Origin: Sambucus nigra
Lineage: Eukaryota; Streptophyta; Magnoliopsida; Dipsacales; Adoxaceae
DNA length: 64,000 nt
Assembly: GCA_949130495.1 (NCBI GenBank)
Contig: OX422207.1
Span: forward strand, 785,716,384 to 785,780,383
Direction: 5' to 3'
Under the pieces are notes generated by a model. The model did not search any database. It was not told the origin of the DNA and saw only the letters and a list, made by a program, of their open reading frames with translations. This document shows positions 58,614 to 64,000 of this stretch, piece by piece. The number at the start of each line of letters is the position of its first letter. The first letter of the stretch is position 1. Made by a program: the position numbers and the translations under genes.

Positions 58614-61301
58614 TGTAACAACCCTCGCTTCTAGGAGGCTAATTTTATATTAATTTACCGCATAAGGTAATTATATAAAATGTTAGAATCGGAGTAAATA
58701 TTAATTGAATGAGTTGAAAGTTAATATTTACTGGACTATTGCATATTTATTGTATGTGTAGGTAAATATCATCATGTTGTATGTTTTATAGTGTCATGTG
58801 TTTTAAATGACATTATGGTTTAAATGAAGCCGGAATTTAAAGTGAACTATAAAATTGTCGGATACCATTTTTGAGGGCGTAGTTAGTCCCGGAATGTGCG
58901 AGATATTCAAATTAAGTGTCATATTGTATTTTTGGGTTCCGGGCACTTTTGACTGGTTTTAACTTAAATGCGTATTTGGGAGTCATTTTAATGTGGTATT
59001 AGCCATTTAAGTTGGGAACTTTAGACTTAAGCCACGATTTTAAGCCTTACCCCTTATTTCATTTCTCATTTGTGTGTGTTACTAAACTTAAAGAGAGAGA
59101 GATATAGAGAAGAAGAAGAGAAAAGAGGAGATATGAGAGAAATTGGAGATTAAAGCTTGGATTTGCATCTACCATAAGTAAATATGAGATTCCAATCTTA
59201 AGGCAAGTCTTCTTCTTGCTAATATATGATTTAAGATGAGTAAACGGTGTGATAGTCGTGTATTTGAATTTAGGGATCAAAAAAATGAATTTTGTGGTCA
59301 TCTAGCCCTAATCATGGTTTATGTTGATGAAATTATGGATATTAGTGGTTAATAATCATGTAGAATGATTTAGGGTAGATTAATGTTGATGAATGTGTGT
59401 AAAAATGGAGTAGAAATTGGTTTTGGGGAAAAACTAGGGTTTATAACCCGTAAGCCATTCTTGGCAAATTCGCAGGGGTGAATCGATTCGGCCCAGGGCG
59501 AATCGATTCGCATAGGGCCAGTTTCCAGGTCTGCTTGGACCGAATCGATTCGGGTCCAAGCCGAATCGATTCGGCAGTTTATAGAATCACAGGTTCCCCT
59601 ATCCGAACCGATTTGCTTTTAGGGCGAATCGATTCGTTTTTCTGCTGTTTTTGAGTTAAGTTTTATAACTCAATTCCGATTCATTTTCTTGAGGCTTAGG
59701 ACCTAGGGACCTTCTTGAATGAAGTAAACTTGAGTCCTAGAGTCCTAGACGAGTTAGTTATTCACCCTACTTTAGAAATGGGTTATGTGGGGGCTTTTTC
59801 GGGGATATGCCAATTGATGTTAGGGCCTTCTTTTCTTATAGTTGATTTTTATGAGTCTAGGAGTTGTACTGTCATGTTTGGGAGACTTTCGAAGCTCAAT
59901 GGATCTATGCAGTCTTGGTGGTTTATAATAACTTCACAAACGAATCTTGGGAGAATAAATTGAAAGTTTATTTATTCATTGAGGTTACAACGATAAGATG
60001 TATTATGTATGGCTCTGGGTAAAATAAGATGTAATTACAAAGTAAATGACTATGGTTTCGAATAAAATGAAACATAAATGTGTAAAATGGAGAATGAAAG
60101 TGAGATGGAAATGGTAATGATAATGGTAAATGCTAATTTACTTTATAACGAATTTGGCAAATGATAATTTACTTAAACACACCTCTCTAAATGCCATCAT
60201 AATGGAAGTTCGCGCACGAGGTGAAGCCCCATGGCTAGTGAATACATGGTGGATATAGTCCTAGGCCATATGAGCGATATGTTATGTTTTCTGAGCTGGT
60301 GAGGAGATTTTGGGTGTGGTCTTGACTCTCCCGCAAGCATATGGCCGCTTCCCGACGTTGCGATAGGTGCCCAGGTTTCCTTATTTGATAGGACCTGGAA
60401 GATGATGGTTATTTAGGGGCGCGCCCAGTGGGGAAACTCGGAGGGGCGGTCTTAGAATCGTTATATGTATATAGTTATAACAATTCATAATCAAGTGGGA
60501 CTTGATGTAGGTGATATGCCATAAAGAGCATGATGAAGTTCCATAAAGAGCACAATAAAATGCCACAAAGAGAATTTGTTGATGATTATATTCCTGTTAA
60601 GGAATGGAATGCTAGAAAGAGAATAAAAATTATAGTTATGAGTTCCTGATAAGGAACATAACACTGAAATGGAACAGTATAAAATGATGGAGGTTTTTTT
60701 ATTAATGTTAATCATATTTCTTTGTATAATTAAGTTTAAATTTTATGATCATCTGATTTCCTTAGTTCATGTTTTAAAACTGTGTAGGTAGATTTTTATC
60801 TTTTCTAGCATGATTTTATTCATAACTTTCATACTTTTTATTCATCTGGTGATCATATAAAACCGTGCCCGGACCCGTTCATATTTCTTGTTGTGTTTGC
60901 ATCTTGTATCCGCTCAGGTGCTTCGCCGCAAGGACGCCTGATCTGACTTCCTATCCCGGTGTTTTTGGCGAGCCGTGATGCTTTGCGGGTATTACGGGAT
61001 ATATTGCAATAAACGCCGCCATTTTTGTACTTTAGTTAAGGTCGGGTCATTTACTCGGGCGTGAGGCCCAAGCTTTTGTAATTGTCTAATGTAATGTATA
61101 TTGTAATTTATTAAACTTGGTTAGTATTATTGCATGAGTCTGTTGACCGACAGCATATTCGGTCCCGTTTTTCTGAAATATGGAGTGGTTATCCTGCATA
61201 CTTTTTATTTTTTTGTGATGCTGAGAATGATTCCATCCATGATTCCTGTTATATTGGAGTATCGGGCTGGCCACCCCTATTTCGGATCACGAGTTGTCAC
61301 A
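58614..61301 (+). repeat. Tek-3 3' LTR
   Basis: 2688 bp. A ~120-bp segment near 61160 is missing relative to the 5' LTR (CGGTCCC joins directly to GTTTTTCTGAAAT). Palindromes lie at 59479-59637, AAAGAGCA repeats at 60515-60625 and the cross-family block at 60863-60942. It ends GAGTTGTCACA. Confidence 0.9.
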
Positions 61302-62909
61302 TAAATATCAGGAGATCGATTTTTTTTAACCAAGTTTCTATTTTGGTTCATTCTTAGCATCTCAAAAATCATATGAATTACTAATCACCACTTAGTTAAT
61401 TAAGCCGGTGTCAAATTTTATTTTGCATTAAATAGATAATAATAATTATAAGCGAAAACTAATTTAAAACAATCACACAATTAATAGAGTCTAAACCATC
61501 ACAAGGAGTAAATAGATAAAAGTCTTGCGAAATAAACCATCTGCTACAAATCCAAATCCCAAAATAAAATCATCAACAGTAAATAAATGAATCCCAATAT
61601 AGTCTGAACTGAATAATTGTATAAATAAAGTCCAAATAGGGCAACATGCCCAACTAAGATACTGATATGAAATCCTATGCTAGGAATGAAAGATGGAAAC
61701 GTCTAATCAAGTCCTGCAAACCTTCATAGTGATGTAGCTAATCATCCATGTAATGAATCGTCAAGTCTGGCATCCCTATGGCTGGACACCTAAGAGGTTG
61801 TGAAAAAATATTTATAGCAAGGGTTAGAACTCAAAACATTTGAAAACATTTAGCAAGTATTTATCACGATATAAAATCAATTATTAGATAAACATGTTAG
61901 GTTCACGTTGTGACAACCAGTTCAAAACAATAACAGGTGGCCAGCCCTATACTACATTAAATCAGGTATCTCAGATGGCACAGTCTCAACATCAACTAAC
62001 AATACACAATAATATAAGGCTAACTACTCGAAACCATTAAAAGTGGCTTGTCAAAAATTTAAAACTTTTATTTAACACCAAATAAAACCAACCATGCAAC
62101 CAAAATAACACAATACTACATCTAACTAGGATGAGTGAAACACATATGCTCCAACAATGTATAAAAGAGTACAACAAAATGTACACAATAAAATACCCGA
62201 ATATACTGTCGGGTCACAGACAATACAAAATTCTGAGAGAGAGAATATAAAAGAGTTAATCTACGACACTTGGGTATAAACCCGATATACAACTGAATCC
62301 TAATCTAGATATACGAAAGATAGGAATCGACTAAGACAAAGTGCCGCAACAGTCCGTTACTGCCATAGCTCCACGAATACACTGGATGGGAGAACATCAA
62401 TGGCGTCCTTGCGGAGGAGCACCTAAAGTAATACAATATATATACATAGCTGGAGAAAATATAAACGGGTCAGAGCCCGAGTTGAAAACATTTTATAGCA
62501 AGTGAATTAAAATGCATAATAATTATAAATGCATTATGACATGATTTAATGGAGTCGCACTCTCCATAATAGTCCAACTCACCCCTCCACTAAAGCGCGC
62601 AACTAAGCGTATGCACGTGATCTCCAAGTAAATGCCCAAATCTAATTAGGCAAATTAAATCTAACTACATCCCAATATAAATATTCAATCAAAATCATCT
62701 AACTTATCTCTCCATTTACACTTATCTAAATTCCATCTAAAGCATATACTTTAATTTCCAATGTTATAGTTCTTTCTATTTGTCCACTTACTTAATATAT
62801 AAAGTTTACATAATCATTTTCATACTAACATATTCACAATACATAAACATTCTCTTGACTAGAATTTCTCATATTCTAGTTATAACATCAACAAATATAA
62901 ATATATATG

Positions 62910-63430
62910 AGTTATTAGCATCTAAGTGCTAAGGACTAAACTTCTCCCAAGTCTCAATACTGCACTACGTTTCGTGAGTGGGACGTCTTGCAAAGCGAAA
63001 TCCAAATAAAGGACCCCCCCCCCCCCCCGTTACACTACTCCTGACAGTATTGATTTTCGAGATTCATTATGCCCTCAATGCATGATGCATGTAACCCAAT
63101 CGTTTATTACTCCATTTTAATTAATTTATTATTCCCAAATCTTAACAGTGCACTGCATTTCGTGCGTGGGATGTCTCGCAAAGCGAAATCCAAACAAGGA
63201 ACCCCCCGATACACTACTTCTAGCAATGTCGATCGTCGGGATGTATATACTATATATATATATATATATGAGCATTAAGGACTAACTTCTCCTCACTCCC
63301 AAAAATACACTGCGTTTCATGCGTGGTATGTCTCGCAAAGCGAAATATAAACAAGGAATCACCCCGTTACACTACTCCTTGGCAATGTTGATCGTTGAGG
63401 TCCATTATGCCCTCAATACCCAAGTAACCA
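62910..63430 (-). repeat. Tandem array of three hairpin modules in Tek-4
   Basis: Cores begin near 62964, 63148 and 63307 (spacing 184 and 159 bp). On the plus strand each reads approximately CTGC(A/G)TTTCGTGCGTGGGA, then TGTCTCGCAAAGCGAAAT, AAACAAGGA and a C-run, then TACACTACT. Each unit also shares flanking words such as AAGGACTAA(A)CTTCTCC before and ATTATGCCCTCAAT after. ORFs 63069-63278 and 63319-63555 run across the repeats and start in different contexts, so they are not treated as genes. Confidence 0.88.
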
Positions 63431-63795
63431 ATCACATCAAATATATAATAACCATCCAAATGAGCTATAACTTGAAGACTCAGGCTCACATGCTATCATC
63501 TTCCAGTTTCCCAAACCACGTAGCAAACTGGGGACCACCTGGTGGGGCTAAATGACACCCACCTCGTGATCAACTCACACACACAACGTCCGAGAAGCGG
63601 TCATAGTTCTTAACTGGTAAGTGAGAACGACACATACCCTCGACTTCTCACCCCCAAAATAATAAATGTATATCACATAATAATCACCATGGATGACTAT
63701 GACATGGGGAATATCCACACACTGCTCATCGAGCCAGGGTGCTCACCCTCATCGCGCGCAACTTTCCACTGATAGCAAGGTGGGGGTATGCTTCA

Positions 63796-63798
<3 letters not shown>

Positions 63799-63853
<55 letters not shown>
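63799..63853. repeat. (TA)n microsatellite
   Basis: About 55 bp of alternating TA inside the Tek-4 LTR. The last 100 bp of the window ends in a TC dinucleotide run that is cut by the window edge. Confidence 0.9.
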
Positions 63854-63855
<2 letters not shown>

Positions 63856-64000
63856 ATCACATAAGGCATACATACATCATCACATCGTATAAAGATAAAC
63901 CATCATATAAGGTATACCTACCACATTGTTTATATATTTGCAGTACGCACTTAGGCGTAGTTGAATTAATATCATTATTTAGTATATCTCTCTCTCTCTC

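Larger units (their letters stand above)
51851..61301 (+). mobile_element. Tek-3: Ty3/gypsy retrotransposon with decayed coding region
   Basis: 9.45 kb, with LTRs 51851-54654 and 58614-61301, primer site 54657-54668, purine tract 58598-58613 and a perfect TAAAT duplication (51846-51850 and 61302-61306). LTR ends TGTAACAACC...TCACA, the palindrome array, the AAAGAGCA repeats and the purine tract tie it to Tek-2, but the LTRs are clearly a different family. The 3.96-kb interior is short for gag-pol and nearly unreadable. It lies inside the Tek-4 LTR. Confidence 0.9.
61302..64000 (-). mobile_element. Tek-4: gypsy LTR, continuing beyond the window
   Basis: It starts with the Tek-3 target duplication and continues the LTR begun at 51828. 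Shared words with the Tek-1 LTR include GGTTCATTCTTAGCATC, TAGTTAATTAAGC, CGGGTCAGAGCCCGA (62465) and, near 63630-63790, CACATACCCTC...GATAGCAAG. It therefore belongs to a family related to Tek-1, in minus orientation. Differences are an internal duplication of the block region (61763-61835 and 62400-62480) and a threefold hairpin-module array (62910-63430). No LTR end is reached, so orientation and type rest on similarity only. Confidence 0.7.

Noticed and set aside
62910..63430. CRISPR-like interpretation of the three spaced repeats
   Set aside because: The repeats are about 80 bp, few, unevenly spaced, and lie in a plant LTR element.

Overview
The window is plant nuclear DNA from a gene-poor, repeat-dense region of pericentromeric or intergenic heterochromatin type. 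It holds long LTR retrotransposons of Ty3/gypsy and Ty1/copia kinds with tRNA-Met-type primer sites, a hAT-like element, a Mutator-like transposase scrap and many AT-rich microsatellites. I found no intact host gene, rRNA, tRNA or CRISPR array. A flowering plant, probably a dicot, fits best, but the sequence does not fix the species. Labels used below (Tek-1 to Tek-4, Cop-1, Cop-2, Tat-1) are my own.

Layout: 1-1765 is old single-copy-looking DNA with a MULE transposase fragment. Tek-1 (1771-12210, minus strand) is a gypsy element with ~3.06 kb LTRs, a perfect 5-bp target duplication and an eroded interior. From about 13.2 to 49.2 kb lies an old SIRE-like copia locus (Cop-1): gag-pol remnants (13.2-17.25 kb), an LTR (17681-18210 plus 28451-29190), then a second primer site and a second gag whose two halves (29331-29683 and 46547-46990) are followed by a PPT and another LTR (48796-~49205). 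Three younger insertions split it. Tek-2 (18211-28450, plus) is a gypsy element with 2.75 kb LTRs and a nearly complete but mutated gag-pol. Tat-1 (29684-46546, plus) is an Athila/Tat-like element without pol. Tat-1's left LTR was itself hit by a 534-bp hAT-like element (30321-30854) and by Cop-2 (30944-40877, minus), a SIRE-like copia with recognisable gag, protease, integrase, RT and RNase H.

49.2-51.8 kb is unassigned AT-rich sequence with copia LTR-like traces. Tek-3 (51851-61301, plus; perfect TAAAT duplication) is inserted 23 bp inside the LTR of Tek-4 (51828-51850 and 61302 to beyond the window, minus). Tek-3 keeps LTRs, primer site and PPT, but its coding region is almost unreadable.

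The four Tek elements are related but distinct families. They share LTR end sequences, an LTR block (GGGCTCTGACC ... CAGGTGCTCC ... CGCAAGG), arrays of CGAATCGATTCG or TCGATCGATCGA palindromes at a similar LTR position (all except Tek-4 in the part visible), and the gypsy 3' end with a purine tract. Tek-1, Tek-3 and Tek-4 also share a hairpin-containing ~80-bp module, present six times in sense orientation. This module, a five-copy 80-bp array of primer-site-like motifs in Tat-1, and the PPT-extended end of Cop-2 with no target duplication are the least expected observations here. Nothing in the window looks able to make a functional protein today.
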